This document shows, piece after piece, positions 9,173-18,103 of a stretch of DNA of 51,596 nucleotides. The DNA is from Cytophagales bacterium (GTDB lineage Bacteria; Bacteroidota; Bacteroidia; Cytophagales; Thermoflexibacteraceae). Every line of letters starts with the position of its first letter. Within the stretch, counting starts at the first letter, position 1. The notes beneath the pieces were generated by a model. It was not told where the DNA came from. It made no database searches and was given only the letters and a program-made list of their open reading frames with translations. The DNA lies in contig REAZ01000032.1 of NCBI GenBank assembly GCA_004294445.1, positions 1 to 51,596 of the forward strand, written 5' to 3'. Both the position numbers and the translations under genes were made by a program.

Positions 9173-10027
9173 ATGAAAATACTACTTTTGATGACATGCC
9201 TATTTTTTGCTGCTAATCTCTGTTCGGCACAGTCCAAAGCGGACGAGATTCGCCTCATTGTTCGCTCTGATGATATTGGTTTCTGCCATGCCGCAAATGT
9301 AGCCTGCATGGAAGTTTATACCAACGGCATTAGTCGCTCCGTAGAAATAATGGCTACTACGCCTTGGTTCTTAGAGGCAGTTACTATGCTAAAAAAGCAA
9401 CCAAACTATGACGTAGGCATTCACCTTGTCCTCACAAGCGAGTGGACAAACTTGAAATGGCGACCACTTACACACGCGCCAAGTCTGGTAGATGTTGACG
9501 GCTATTTCCCTCCTTTCATTTGGGAAAACAAAAATTTGCCTGAAGCCGATTATTTGCTCAAGCACAAAATCAATTTGGCAGAAGTAGAAGCCGAACTAAA
9601 AGCACAAATAGAATTGGTAAAGAAATACTTGCCACACGCAAGCCATCTCTCTGCGCACATGGGCTGCAACCGAGCAAACCCTGAAATTACAGCATTGGTA
9701 AACAAATTGGCGGTGGAGTACAAACTGCCCATCGAACTGAAAGCAAGCTACGTAGAAGGTTTTTCTGGGGCAAGCAAATCGCCTAAGCAAAAAGAAAAAG
9801 ACTTGATTAAAATTTTGGAAAACCTGCCTGCGGGAACACACTATATCGTAGAACATCCAGGCTATGAAAAAGGAGATATGGAAACCGTTGGGCATAAAGG
9901 TTACGAAAACGTAGCCATAGACAGGCAAGGTGTTACCCAAGCCTTTACGAGCAAGGCAGTAATGAAGGTGATTCAGAAAAGAAATATCAAATTGCTGACT
10001 ATCAAAGAGGTAATGGCTGAAAACTGA
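9173..10027 (+). CDS. ChbG/YdjC-family carbohydrate deacetylase, secreted
   Basis: A metal-dependent deacetylase-type protein of 284 residues. Residues 1-19 are a signal peptide (MKILLLMTCLFFAANLCSA). The mature N-terminus has the family metal site IVRSDDIGF (Asp33-Asp34), then GIHLVLTSEW near 83 and HLSAHMGCN around 160, all typical of YdjC. Known relatives deacetylate chitooligosaccharides or related amino-sugar oligomers; the substrate here is unknown. The signal peptide suggests action in the periplasm or outside the cell, unlike cytoplasmic ChbG. The downstream VOC gene begins 68 bases later on the same strand and may be co-transcribed, but no functional link is evident. Confidence 0.88.
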   Translation: MKILLLMTCLFFAANLCSAQSKADEIRLIVRSDDIGFCHAANVACMEVYTNGISRSVEIMATTPWFLEAVTMLKKQPNYDVGIHLVLTSEWTNLKWRPLTHAPSLVDVDGYFPPFIWENKNLPEADYLLKHKINLAEVEAELKAQIELVKKYLPHASHLSAHMGCNRANPEITALVNKLAVEYKLPIELKASYVEGFSGASKSPKQKEKDLIKILENLPAGTHYIVEHPGYEKGDMETVGHKGYENVAIDRQGVTQAFTSKAVMKVIQKRNIKLLTIKEVMAEN

Positions 10028-10095
10028 TATGTAAGGCACAATATTACAAGCAAAAAACTCCCAAAACCTATGAAAAAAAAATTAGTTTATTCAAA

Positions 10096-10485
10096 ATGAA
10101 AATAGAACACATTGCTATCTGGACTTCAGATTTGGAAAAAATGAGGGATTTTTATTGTCATTTTTTCGGAGCAACAGCAGGACAGAAATACACAAACCCT
10201 AAGAAAAATTATACTTCTTATTTCTTAAGTTTTGATGATGGGGCAAGGATAGAACTCATGCACGTTCCTACGATTCCGCCGCGCAAAGATGATATTTATA
10301 CTCAATTCAGAGGTTTGATTCATTTTGCGATAGCTATTGGTAGCGAGGCGGGAGTTAATGACCTTACCGAAAAACTACGCAACGAAGGCTATGAGATAGT
10401 TGGTGAGCCAAGATGGACAGGAGATGGCTACTACGAAAGTGTCGTGCTTGACCCCGAAAACAATCGCATAGAAATTACGGCATAG
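10096..10485 (+). CDS. VOC (glyoxalase/bleomycin-resistance fold) protein
   Basis: A 129-residue protein containing a complete pair of the beta-alpha-beta-beta-beta units of the vicinal-oxygen-chelate fold. The start MKIEHIAIW carries the first metal-ligand histidine, RIELMHV gives a glutamate, GLIHFAIAIG gives the second histidine, and the end ENNRIEIT gives the last glutamate, so the four-ligand pattern of a metal-dependent VOC enzyme appears intact. Members act on dicarbonyls, antibiotics or aromatic compounds; the substrate is not identifiable. It follows the YdjC-like gene on the same strand. Confidence 0.88.
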   Translation: MKIEHIAIWTSDLEKMRDFYCHFFGATAGQKYTNPKKNYTSYFLSFDDGARIELMHVPTIPPRKDDIYTQFRGLIHFAIAIGSEAGVNDLTEKLRNEGYEIVGEPRWTGDGYYESVVLDPENNRIEITA

Positions 10486-10530
10486 TCAAAAACTATCATT
10501 CCCCAAAGATAAATCTCTTAGGTAGCAAGT

Positions 10531-11817
10531 TTATTTTTCTTTGCTCACAAAATAGAAAACCAAGCCCAAACACATAATGCCAATGCCTATGGAAGACTCA
10601 AGCGGTCTGTCCAAAAAGACATATACCAACGTCCAAAGATTTAAAATTAGGAAAATAGCGGGTGTAAAAGGATAACCCCAAACTTTGTACGGTCTTGGCA
10701 TATCGGGCTTGCGGTAGCGGAGAACAAATACGCCCAAAACAGTAAGCGAAGTAATGGAAATGAGGGCAAAGGAAGCATAGGTAAGCACCTGATTAAACGA
10801 AGAGGTATAGATAAAAAGCAGCGTGAGACTTGTTTGGAAAAGCATAGAAACAAGGGGAATCTGTTTTGAGGATAGCTTTGCAAAAATTCGCAAGCCTTTG
10901 AAATCCTCGCCCATGCGCTTAGTGATGCGGGGACCTACAAAAATCATGGCACTCATAGTAGAAACGAGCAAAAGAGCAATAGTAACAGACATTACTTCAG
11001 CACCGATATTACCAAAAATTTGCTGTGCAGAAAGAAATCCTACCTCCAAATACCCTTTTAGGTTGTCAATTTTTACAGTATAAAGAAAAATAAAATTGAG
11101 CAATACATACATCACAAGTACAGTTAATGTGCCGATAAGCAAGGCTTTAGGCAAGTTTTTTTGCGGGTTTTCAATTTCACTCGTTACGTAAACGGCAGCA
11201 TTCCAGCCTGTGTAGGCATAAGAAACGTAAATCAGCGAAACCGCAAAGGAGGGGCTTGCCATCAGTGCAAAACTTTCTGCATCGGGCAGTACGCTAATAG
11301 CTTGCGGATGAGGTACGAAAAATGCCGAAAGTATAAAAACAAGCACTAAGGCTATCTTGATGAAGGTAAAAATATTGTGAAAGCGGCTCCCCCAATAAAC
11401 ACTGTTAGCGTGAATCAGCGTGATAAGCAGCACCGCACCTGCCGCAAAATGCACTTCGGGAATGTCAGGAAAAACGGTTTTGAGGTACTTCCCAAACGCC
11501 ATCGCCGCCAATGCTGTAGGGGCTGCAAAACCTACGGATGCTGACACCCAACCCGCCAAAAAGCCTACAGCAGGGTGATATATTTCCGATAAAAAATGGT
11601 ACTCTCCGCCAGAGCGAGGCATACTTGCCGCAAGTTCACCATAGCTAAATGCACCGCAAAGAGCAATGATGCCCCCTACAAACCACAGCATAAGCAGTGT
11701 AAAAACAGACTGAATACCAAGCACTTGGAAACCCAAACTTGTAAAAACTCCAGTTCCTACCATATTAGCTACTACTATAGCAATGGCAGTATGTAATCGC
11801 AGTCCTTTTTCTTGCAT
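10531..11817 (-). CDS. APC-superfamily amino acid permease
   Basis: A 428-residue inner-membrane transporter. The N-terminal segment IAIVVANMVGTGVF holds the GTG-type motif that lines the substrate site in the first helix of APC permeases, and about 12 hydrophobic helices can be followed to the C-terminal GIGIMCLGLVFYFVS. The central loop PQKNLPKALLIG and PDMPRPYKVWGYP are typical of LAT/basic amino-acid families. The open frame reaches 11895, but I chose the ATG at 11817 (MQEKGLRLH) because a promoter at 11854-11883 would place the transcript start downstream of the longer form. Its substrate is probably an amino acid, not further defined. It is transcribed divergently from the protease gene. 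Confidence 0.9.
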   Translation of the reverse strand: MQEKGLRLHTAIAIVVANMVGTGVFTSLGFQVLGIQSVFTLLMLWFVGGIIALCGAFSYGELAASMPRSGGEYHFLSEIYHPAVGFLAGWVSASVGFAAPTALAAMAFGKYLKTVFPDIPEVHFAAGAVLLITLIHANSVYWGSRFHNIFTFIKIALVLVFILSAFFVPHPQAISVLPDAESFALMASPSFAVSLIYVSYAYTGWNAAVYVTSEIENPQKNLPKALLIGTLTVLVMYVLLNFIFLYTVKIDNLKGYLEVGFLSAQQIFGNIGAEVMSVTIALLLVSTMSAMIFVGPRITKRMGEDFKGLRIFAKLSSKQIPLVSMLFQTSLTLLFIYTSSFNQVLTYASFALISITSLTVLGVFVLRYRKPDMPRPYKVWGYPFTPAIFLILNLWTLVYVFLDRPLESSIGIGIMCLGLVFYFVSKEK

Positions 11818-11853
11818 AAGTACGGTTTGAAAATTGTTTTCTAATTGCAAGCA

Positions 11854-11883
11854 CAAACATACGTATTTAGTCTTTGTTTCAAA
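11854..11883 (-). promoter_or_regulatory. Promoter for the amino acid permease
   Basis: On the minus strand this is TTTG, an 18-base spacer, then TATGTTTG (-7 box at 11854-11861, -33 box at 11880-11883). Both elements match the Bacteroidota consensus. The expected start of transcription near 11848 supports the ATG at 11817. Confidence 0.6.
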
Positions 11884-11932
11884 ACATTGACTCAAATTTT
11901 TCTATTTTTATGCAAAAACAAAAGTATAACCC

Positions 11933-13159
11933 ATGAAATATACACAGATACGAGCAAAAATAAGCATTTGGACTGTATTATACGCCATATTTTTATGCTC
12001 AAGCGTTTCTGCCCAAACAAACCTACTCAGGCAAGGGCAAATCATAAACAAAGATTTTACGGATACCATTCCCTTTGAGTTTGTGAAAAACAAGGTCATT
12101 ATTCCTGTTTTTTTGCATGGGAAAACAAGGCGTTTTATCTTAGATACTGCTGCCCCTTGCCTTATTTCCAAAGAGTTACAAGCTGAATGTCAGTTTCCCG
12201 TACTCAAAAAAGAACTTATTGCAGATATTAATAGCCGTTTGGATAGCACGAGTTATGTGCAAATTCCCTCCCTAAAAATCGGAAAAATAGCTTTTGAAAA
12301 TAGCGTAGGTATGCTTGCCGACATCAATGCGAGTTTGCTTTTTTGCTTCAGTGTAGAAGGAATTATTGGAAGTAATTTATTGAAAAACAGCATTTTACAT
12401 ATAGATTATAGTCGGAAAGAAATTATCCTTACCAATCAGTTAGCTGTTTTAGGTTTGTCAGCAAATGCTATCAATATGTCTTTAGATGAGCGGCAAGGTA
12501 GCCCCATTATTCAGATTAGCCCTTTTCCCAAAGCGAAAGAGCAAGTATTTATAGATACGGGAGATGACGGTTTTTACTCGATGAGTTTTCGTAGTTTTGA
12601 TTTTTTTATGGAAAAAACTAACTTAAGCAATTATGTAGTTTCCAAAACTAAAGGTGCAGGCACTTCGGGCTTGTATGGCTTGGAGCAAGACACAAGCAAG
12701 CACTTGTTGCAGTTGGATAGCTTCAAAATCAGTGATTTATATTTTTCTGGCGTGAATGCCATGACGCAATCCAACCCAAACTCACGAGTTGGGGCAGAGC
12801 TACTCAAATACGGCACACTCACGCTTGACTACCTGCATCAGAAATTCTACTTTCAAGGCTTTGCCAAAGAAAACACAGTTCGCTTTCAGCCCGAAAATAG
12901 TGCTAATCTTGGTTTTTCCCTCAAAAATGAAGGAAATATCCTCAAAGTTGGTGCTGTTTGGGAGGAGTCTGATGCTTTTTACAAGGGCGTAAAAGTAGAT
13001 TGGACAGTAGAAAAAATAGGAGATTACGAAGTAAAAGGAAAGACAATTTGCAATTTGTTGCTCGATTTACCTACGCTATTTGAGGGCAAAGAAGAAGTAA
13101 CTTTTGTTTTTTCAAGCCCGCAACGAGAGCGGAAAACCATCATCATTCGTTTAAAATAA
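11933..13159 (+). CDS. Retropepsin-like aspartic protease with PDZ domain
   Basis: A 408-residue exported protein. Residues 1-28 look like a signal peptide (ending SVSAQ). Two aspartyl-protease half sites follow: RRFILDTAAP at 67-76 and VFIDTGDDG at 205-213, so this is a single-chain clan AA peptidase; the second site has the canonical DTG, the first reads DTA. Residues about 320-400 form a PDZ-like domain (LGFSLKNEGNILKV ... FYKGVKVDWTVEKIGDYEV). This order (two protease lobes then PDZ) is common in Bacteroidota secreted or periplasmic proteins. Whether it is active is uncertain, because Gly to Ala in the first DTG is tolerated in some but not all relatives. It is divergent from the permease and ends at a shared terminator. 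Confidence 0.82.
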   Translation: MKYTQIRAKISIWTVLYAIFLCSSVSAQTNLLRQGQIINKDFTDTIPFEFVKNKVIIPVFLHGKTRRFILDTAAPCLISKELQAECQFPVLKKELIADINSRLDSTSYVQIPSLKIGKIAFENSVGMLADINASLLFCFSVEGIIGSNLLKNSILHIDYSRKEIILTNQLAVLGLSANAINMSLDERQGSPIIQISPFPKAKEQVFIDTGDDGFYSMSFRSFDFFMEKTNLSNYVVSKTKGAGTSGLYGLEQDTSKHLLQLDSFKISDLYFSGVNAMTQSNPNSRVGAELLKYGTLTLDYLHQKFYFQGFAKENTVRFQPENSANLGFSLKNEGNILKVGAVWEESDAFYKGVKVDWTVEKIGDYEVKGKTICNLLLDLPTLFEGKEEVTFVFSSPQRERKTIIIRLK

Positions 13160-13203
13160 TAAAAAGTGCTGACAAGGTTTTGAACTTTGCCAGCACTTTT
13201 TTT
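13160..13203. terminator. Bidirectional terminator
   Basis: AAAAAGTGCTG (13161-13171) pairs perfectly with CAGCACTTTTT (13191-13201), with further pairing inside, and the A/T flanks give a T-run on both strands. It sits exactly between the stop codons of the convergent protease and tsaD genes and probably ends both. Confidence 0.85.
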
Positions 13204-14203
13204 AGAACGCCATTCGTGCCAAAGGGCTAACTTCCTGCCCACAAAATTCCCCTGCCAAATATTTATAATGCGCCGCCATAGCTATCATGCCCGCATTATC
13301 GGTGCAGTATTGGAAAGCGGGTATATAAACATTCCATTTTTCTTTGAGCGCAAGTTCCTGCAAACTATTTCGCAAGCCACTATTGGCAGAAACGCCGCCT
13401 GCTATTGCTATCTCATTGATTTTTAATTCTCTTGCTGCTCTTTTTAGCTTTTGTAATAAAATTTTTACCAAAGTATATTGCAAACTTGCACAAATATCAT
13501 TCAGATTTTCCTCGATAAAATGAGAATTTGCTTTTGTATTTTCTTGGATAAAGTACAAAAAGGCGGTTTTTATGCCACTAAACGAAAAATTGAGTTCGGG
13601 CATACTTACTTCGGGGAATGAATAAGCCAATGGATTGCCTTCTTGGGCATATTTGTCTATCAAAGCCCCCCCAGGATAGGGCAAGCCGAGTATTTTTGCT
13701 GCCTTATCAAAAGCCTCTCCAACGGCATCGTCTTGAGTTTGCCCTAAAACTTCCATTTTCAAAAAATCTTTGACAAGGACAATTTGCGTATGCCCCCCGC
13801 TTACGGTAAGGCACAAAAACGGAAATTTAGGCTTTGGTTCGTCTATAAAATGTGCCAAAACGTGAGCTTGAATATGGTTTACTTCTATCAACGGAATATC
13901 AAGAGCCAAAGCGAAAGACTTGGCAAAAGAAGTACCTATAAGTAGCGAACCGAGCAGCCCAGGTCCGCGAGTGAAAGCTACTGCACTTAGGTCTTGCTTG
14001 CTCATGCTTACCTCTTTGAGTGCTTTATCTACCACAGGCACAATGTTTTGCTGATGCGCTCTCGATGCCAATTCGGGAACTACTCCGCCGTAATGCTCGT
14101 GGATAGTTTGGTTGGCGATGACATTGTTCAGCACTTTCCCATCACTAATGACGGAGGCAGAAGTTTCATCACAAGAAGATTCTATAGCTAAAATGTTTAT
14201 CAT
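13202..14203 (-). CDS. tsaD: tRNA N6-adenosine threonylcarbamoyltransferase
   Basis: Catalyses the final step of t6A37 modification of ANN-decoding tRNAs, with TsaB, TsaE and TsaC elsewhere. The N-terminus INILAIESSCDETS is the family signature; the metal-binding histidines are in NHIQAHVLAH, and the C-terminal half has AIAGGVSANSGLR and CTDNAGMIAMAA. The 333-residue length is normal. The frame is open from a TTG at 14212, but the ATG at 14203 fits the family start; it begins 5 bases after the upstream stop codon, so the two genes form a tight operon. It is essential or near-essential in most bacteria. Confidence 0.96.
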   Translation of the reverse strand: MINILAIESSCDETSASVISDGKVLNNVIANQTIHEHYGGVVPELASRAHQQNIVPVVDKALKEVSMSKQDLSAVAFTRGPGLLGSLLIGTSFAKSFALALDIPLIEVNHIQAHVLAHFIDEPKPKFPFLCLTVSGGHTQIVLVKDFLKMEVLGQTQDDAVGEAFDKAAKILGLPYPGGALIDKYAQEGNPLAYSFPEVSMPELNFSFSGIKTAFLYFIQENTKANSHFIEENLNDICASLQYTLVKILLQKLKRAARELKINEIAIAGGVSANSGLRNSLQELALKEKWNVYIPAFQYCTDNAGMIAMAAHYKYLAGEFCGQEVSPLARMAF

Positions 14204-14208
14204 TTTTA

Positions 14209-15864
14209 TCAAATTGTAACAGCTTTCATTTTTACGACTTCTTCCTTACTGAACCCATTTTGGCGAAGATAGTTTGCCCCCAAATACTTACAGTCTTTTA
14301 AGGCTTGCATACTTTCAAAAGGCACAATTACTTTTTCATAATTATACACTTCTTGGAGTGGCATCGTTTGGTTGCTATCGCCCACACTCACGTCTATATC
14401 GTGGCTGGTGAGTTGGCTTGGGTGTTCGTATCCGCAGGCGTGCGTAATTTCTAAAATTTCTTTGCGTAAAGTCTTGACATAATTGTAAAAACGCACCGAT
14501 TTGTAGGCGGGGTCTAAGCCCGACATCAGCCATTTATTGTTGGTAGCTACTCCCGCAGGGCAACGGTTGGTGTGGCAAACTTGCGCCTGAATGCAGCCAA
14601 TAGACATCATCGCCTCGCGTGCTACATTGATGAGGTCAGCCCCCATCGAGAATGCCATCATCGCATTGGCTGGGAAGCCTAACTTGCCCGAAGCTATAAA
14701 AACGACATCTTGAGTAATACCCGCCTCGGCAAATACTTTATAGACGTTGGTAAAGGCATGAACGAAAGGCAGGGCTACGTGGTCAGCAAAGGCTGGAGGG
14801 GCAGCACCCGTACCGCCTTCGCCGCCGTCAATCGTAATAAAATCAGGTCCTTTACCTGTTTTTTTCATAATATCAGCCAATTCTCGCCAAGATTCCATTT
14901 TGCCCACTGCCGATTTAATCCCTACAGGTAGTCCTGTTCTTTCTGCTATTTTTTCTATAAAATCTACTAATTCAGGAACATTGGAAAAAGCAGAGTGATA
15001 AGAAGGAGAAAGCACATCTTTGTTGAGTTCTACACCACGAATTTTCGCAATTTCTGGAGTAATCTTTTTCCCTGGGAGTACGCCACCTTTGCCGGGTTTT
15101 GCGCCTTGCGAAAGTTTCACCTCGATGGCTCTGATAAATGGATTTTTTTCAACCAATTCTGCTATTTTATCAAAACTAAAAGTACCGTCCAAATTTCTAC
15201 AGCCGAAATAGCCCGTACCAAAGTGAAAAATTACATCTGTGCCAAAACTATGATATGGAGAAAGCCCGCCCTCGCCTGTGTTGTGGTAGCAGCCCGCCAT
15301 TTTTGCTCCTTTGTTAAGTGCTTCTATCGCATTGGCGGAAAGAGAACCGTAGCTCATCGCTGAGATATTGACCGCCGAATAAGGTCTGAACGGTTTTTTT
15401 CTATTTTTTGCTTTTCCTATTATTTTGGCGCATGGCAAAAAATAAGGGTCTTTGAAGTTTACGTGTCCCTCTTTGATAGGCACAGGAAACATAGTAGGGT
15501 TGATGAAAATATGCCCCGCTACAAAGAGGTCTTTATCTGTTCCAAAGCCTGAATAATTATTTTCTTGCTTGGAGGAAGCATAAACCCAACTTCGTTGACT
15601 GCGGTTAAAAGGCAATTCTTCTCTGTTATTCGCTACAATGTACTGCCGAAGTTCGGGACCAATCATTTCTAAGAGGTAGCGCAAACGCCCTACTACAGGA
15701 AAATTGTTTTTGATGGTTTGTCGTTTGTTGCGAATGTCTTGAATGAAAATGATGATTAAAAAAATGACCAAAGCAAGGGCAATATAAAACCCCCAATGAA
15801 TATTGGATACATAGTCGGCAAAATGGTCGAAAGCCGTAAGTTCTCTAACGATTTCCTCTTTCAT
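14209..15864 (-). CDS. FMN/Fe-S glutamate synthase-like protein, membrane-anchored
   Basis: A 551-residue protein resembling the synthase (FMN) domain of the large subunit of glutamate synthase. Residues about 25-43 form one transmembrane helix (WGFYIALALVIFLIIIFIQ). The FMN-barrel region contains AVNISAMSYGSLS, NTGEGGLS, EVKLSQGAKPGKGG and ITIDGGEGGTGA, all familiar from GltB. The cysteine cluster GCIQAQVCHTNRCPAGVA matches the 3Fe-4S site. There is no glutaminase domain, so the nitrogen donor and true reaction are unknown; such stand-alone proteins are widespread. It starts 5 bases upstream of tsaD in the same operon, a pairing that probably reflects transcription, not function. Confidence 0.9.
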   Translation of the reverse strand: MKEEIVRELTAFDHFADYVSNIHWGFYIALALVIFLIIIFIQDIRNKRQTIKNNFPVVGRLRYLLEMIGPELRQYIVANNREELPFNRSQRSWVYASSKQENNYSGFGTDKDLFVAGHIFINPTMFPVPIKEGHVNFKDPYFLPCAKIIGKAKNRKKPFRPYSAVNISAMSYGSLSANAIEALNKGAKMAGCYHNTGEGGLSPYHSFGTDVIFHFGTGYFGCRNLDGTFSFDKIAELVEKNPFIRAIEVKLSQGAKPGKGGVLPGKKITPEIAKIRGVELNKDVLSPSYHSAFSNVPELVDFIEKIAERTGLPVGIKSAVGKMESWRELADIMKKTGKGPDFITIDGGEGGTGAAPPAFADHVALPFVHAFTNVYKVFAEAGITQDVVFIASGKLGFPANAMMAFSMGADLINVAREAMMSIGCIQAQVCHTNRCPAGVATNNKWLMSGLDPAYKSVRFYNYVKTLRKEILEITHACGYEHPSQLTSHDIDVSVGDSNQTMPLQEVYNYEKVIVPFESMQALKDCKYLGANYLRQNGFSKEEVVKMKAVTI

Positions 15865-15900
15865 ATAATTTGTTTGATAGTTAAGATTGTATGTAATAGC

Positions 15901-15923
15901 CCGTCAGACGTGTCTGTAAACGG
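15901..15923. repeat. Small imperfect palindrome in intergenic gap
   Basis: CAGAC (15905-15909) and GTCTG (15912-15916) flank a 2-base centre, and CCG/CGG (15901-15903, 15921-15923) extend it imperfectly. It lies in the 186-base gap between queA and the glutamate-synthase-like gene. It could be a degenerate copy of a dispersed palindrome; nothing else in the gap is supported. Confidence 0.3.
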
Positions 15924-16050
15924 AAGTGGGTAAACGGCGTAGAAATAATTGAAGATTTCTACACACAAATTAAAATAAATTTTAGGGAAAAGCAAGAGAA
16001 AATGTAAAATTCTTTTGCTTGCGAACCACAACCCTACGAAAATACCCAAA

Positions 16051-17271
16051 TCAGGAAGATAAACCACTACGAAAAAGCAATGAACTATCACCAAAACTCA
16101 AAAAACGATACTGATTCGCTAAGGCTTGAGCATAGATTTCTCGCCATTTTTCACCCACGAAAGCCGCCACAAGCAGTATCAGTGTAGTGCCTGAAAGATG
16201 GAAATTAGTAATAAGTGCATCGCATACGTGGAAGGGATAACTCGGCACAATCATAATCTCTGTTTCCCCACTTATCTTATCTAAGTTATTCTTCGTCATG
16301 TAGTTAAGTACCTCTGTAAAAGCATCTTGCCTATTTGGTAGGACGGAAGGGGCATATCTATAGGGCATCAATTTTTTGATTTGGAAAGGAGCATCGGGAA
16401 TAGTCATCAATTTTATGCCATACCAATACAGACTTTCCAAAGTACGCATAGAAGTAGTGCCAACGGCAACTATTTTTTTGCTATTTATCAGATTTTCAAC
16501 ATTTTGCTTGCTTACTATCATCTGCTCGGCGTGCATCTGATGGTCTTCTATCTTATCGTGCCGTATGGGTTGGAAAGTGCCTCCCGCTACGTGCAGCGTC
16601 AGGTAATCTAACTTTACGCCTTGTTTTTGCAACTTAGCTAAAACTTCCTCTGTAAAATGTAGCCCTGCGGTTGGGGCGGCAACTGCTCCCTGATTTTTTG
16701 CATAAACAGTCTGGTAATTTTCCTTATCGCTTTCTTCTACCTCCCGCTTTATATAAGGCGGCAGTGGAGTCTGCCCTACCAAGGCAAGTAATTCTGCAAA
16801 AGAGAGTGCCGCGCCTTCCCACTCAAAACTGATAAACTGTTTTTCATAGTCCAACAAGGTCGCTTTCAGCGTAAGCAAGTCATTGCCCACCTCTATAGTT
16901 CTGTTCAAAGAACTTCCCTCTTTGATTCTTCTCAGGTTACCTATGGCACACGCCCAAGTGCATTGTTTTTCCGCTGTCATTGCCAAATTTACCTCAGTAG
17001 GGCTGATAGGATTTAGCAAAAAAATTTCTATGATTGCTCCTGTTTCTTTTTGAAAGTACAGCCGAGCAGGGATTACTTTTGTATCATTAAAGAACAAAGT
17101 ATCATCTGAAGTAAGGAAATTAACTACTTCTTTAAAGTGGTGGTGGGCTATTTGCTCATTTTGAAAAACTAATAGCTTGGACTCATCACGCTTTTCCAGA
17201 GGGAAATTTGCAATGCGTTCTTCGGGCAATTCGTAGGTATAATCTGCAAGATTGATGTCATTAAGGCTCAT
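16051..17271 (-). CDS. queA: S-adenosylmethionine:tRNA ribosyltransferase-isomerase
   Basis: Makes epoxyqueuosine from preQ1 at tRNA wobble position 34, using the ribosyl group of SAM. The N-terminus has DINLADYTYELPEERIA and the family block RDESKLLVF; FNDTKVIPARLYF, GAVAAPTAGLHFTEEVL, LTLHVAGGTFQPIR and ITNFHLSGTTLILLVAAF are conserved QueA segments. Length 406 is somewhat above the 340-350 typical in Proteobacteria, as in other Bacteroidota. It starts 26 bases after fic on the same strand, suggesting co-transcription from the promoter upstream of fic. No other queuosine gene is nearby. Confidence 0.96.
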   Translation of the reverse strand: MSLNDINLADYTYELPEERIANFPLEKRDESKLLVFQNEQIAHHHFKEVVNFLTSDDTLFFNDTKVIPARLYFQKETGAIIEIFLLNPISPTEVNLAMTAEKQCTWACAIGNLRRIKEGSSLNRTIEVGNDLLTLKATLLDYEKQFISFEWEGAALSFAELLALVGQTPLPPYIKREVEESDKENYQTVYAKNQGAVAAPTAGLHFTEEVLAKLQKQGVKLDYLTLHVAGGTFQPIRHDKIEDHQMHAEQMIVSKQNVENLINSKKIVAVGTTSMRTLESLYWYGIKLMTIPDAPFQIKKLMPYRYAPSVLPNRQDAFTEVLNYMTKNNLDKISGETEIMIVPSYPFHVCDALITNFHLSGTTLILLVAAFVGEKWREIYAQALANQYRFLSFGDSSLLFRSGLSS

Positions 17272-17297
17272 AATAGGTTTTGAATATTTGTCTGGAA

Positions 17298-18059
17298 TTA
17301 CATTTCTTTGATATTTTCCTTTAAAAATTTGGCATATTGCAAGTACATAAAGTTATAAAAATAGCTCATCTCTTCATGGTTTCTGCTCTGCTCTAAGGCA
17401 TTGATGTATTTGATTCTGTCTTGCTTATAGACAATGGACAAGGGCAATCCGAAAAATGCTTGTATATAATTCATAAGTAGTCTTGCAGTTCGACCGTTGC
17501 CATCACCAAAGGGGTGAATACTCACAAAATCAAAATGTACTTGGAAGGCAAGTTCGCACTTTTGAGCAAAAGTAATCTCATTCTTAGACTGCAAAAAGTC
17601 ATTGACTTGCTTGCACAAATTGGCAATGAGCATAGGTACTTTCGCATAATCAGGAAAGGTACGTGTCCCCGCTCTGACCGAACCTAAGCGAAAATCGCCT
17701 TTGCTAATATCATAAACACCGATTACTGTATTGACAAAACCTCCTGTATTTTTCATTACTTGCGCCCCTATTTCTTTGATAAAAATGACATTCAGTAGAC
17801 TCTTTTTTTGTGCTTCTGCTACTACATACTGCAAGGCGAGGTAGTGGTCTGAAACCATCTGATGATGCTCGTAAGGCTTGTTCGTTGCTGTTTTTCCGTA
17901 CTCTAATAAATTGATGACCTGCGATTCGGTGAGGGTGCTACCTTCTATGCTTGTCGAATGGTGTGTAAGGGCGTAATAAGTGTATTTTTTAAAATCTACC
18001 ACGCCCTTAGACAAATGACTGTATGTATGCACTAATTTCTCTATGTCAATGATTTTCAT
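17298..18059 (-). CDS. Fic-family protein with N-terminal inhibitory motif
   Basis: A 253-residue Fic-domain enzyme, probably an AMP-transferase acting on a protein. The active-site loop is intact: HPFGDGNGRTAR at 182-193. An autoinhibitory motif of the S/T-xxx-E-G/N type, STSIEG at 35-40, lies before the Fic core; its glutamate is expected to block ATP binding, as in class II Fic proteins. It lacks the extra C-terminal winged helix often fused to Fic in Bacteroidota. It is the first gene of a unit with queA. A perfect palindrome overlaps its likely promoter, suggesting repression. The target protein is unknown, and no antitoxin-like neighbour is present, consistent with self-inhibition. Confidence 0.9.
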   Translation of the reverse strand: MKIIDIEKLVHTYSHLSKGVVDFKKYTYYALTHHSTSIEGSTLTESQVINLLEYGKTATNKPYEHHQMVSDHYLALQYVVAEAQKKSLLNVIFIKEIGAQVMKNTGGFVNTVIGVYDISKGDFRLGSVRAGTRTFPDYAKVPMLIANLCKQVNDFLQSKNEITFAQKCELAFQVHFDFVSIHPFGDGNGRTARLLMNYIQAFFGLPLSIVYKQDRIKYINALEQSRNHEEMSYFYNFMYLQYAKFLKENIKEM

Positions 18060-18090
18060 TGAGACTTGCCCTTAAATAATTTTAAACAGA

Positions 18091-18098
18091 CAAAGATA
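18091..18098 (-). promoter_or_regulatory. Promoter -7 box for fic-queA
   Basis: On the minus strand this is TATCTTTG, matching TAnnTTTG. It lies 32 bases before the fic ATG. The sequence where a -33 element would be expected is occupied by a 20-bp palindrome, so the upstream element is not recognisable. Confidence 0.5.
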
Positions 18099-18103
18099 TG
18101 AAA

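Noticed and set aside
13202..14212. TTG start for tsaD at 14212
   Set aside because: The family start and the ATG at 14203 fit better, and the TTG overlaps the upstream stop.
15861..16094. 77-codon minus-strand frame between the glutamate-synthase-like gene and queA
   Set aside because: Overlaps the queA 3' end and the next start, with no conserved pattern; the hydrophobic look comes from A+T-rich DNA.
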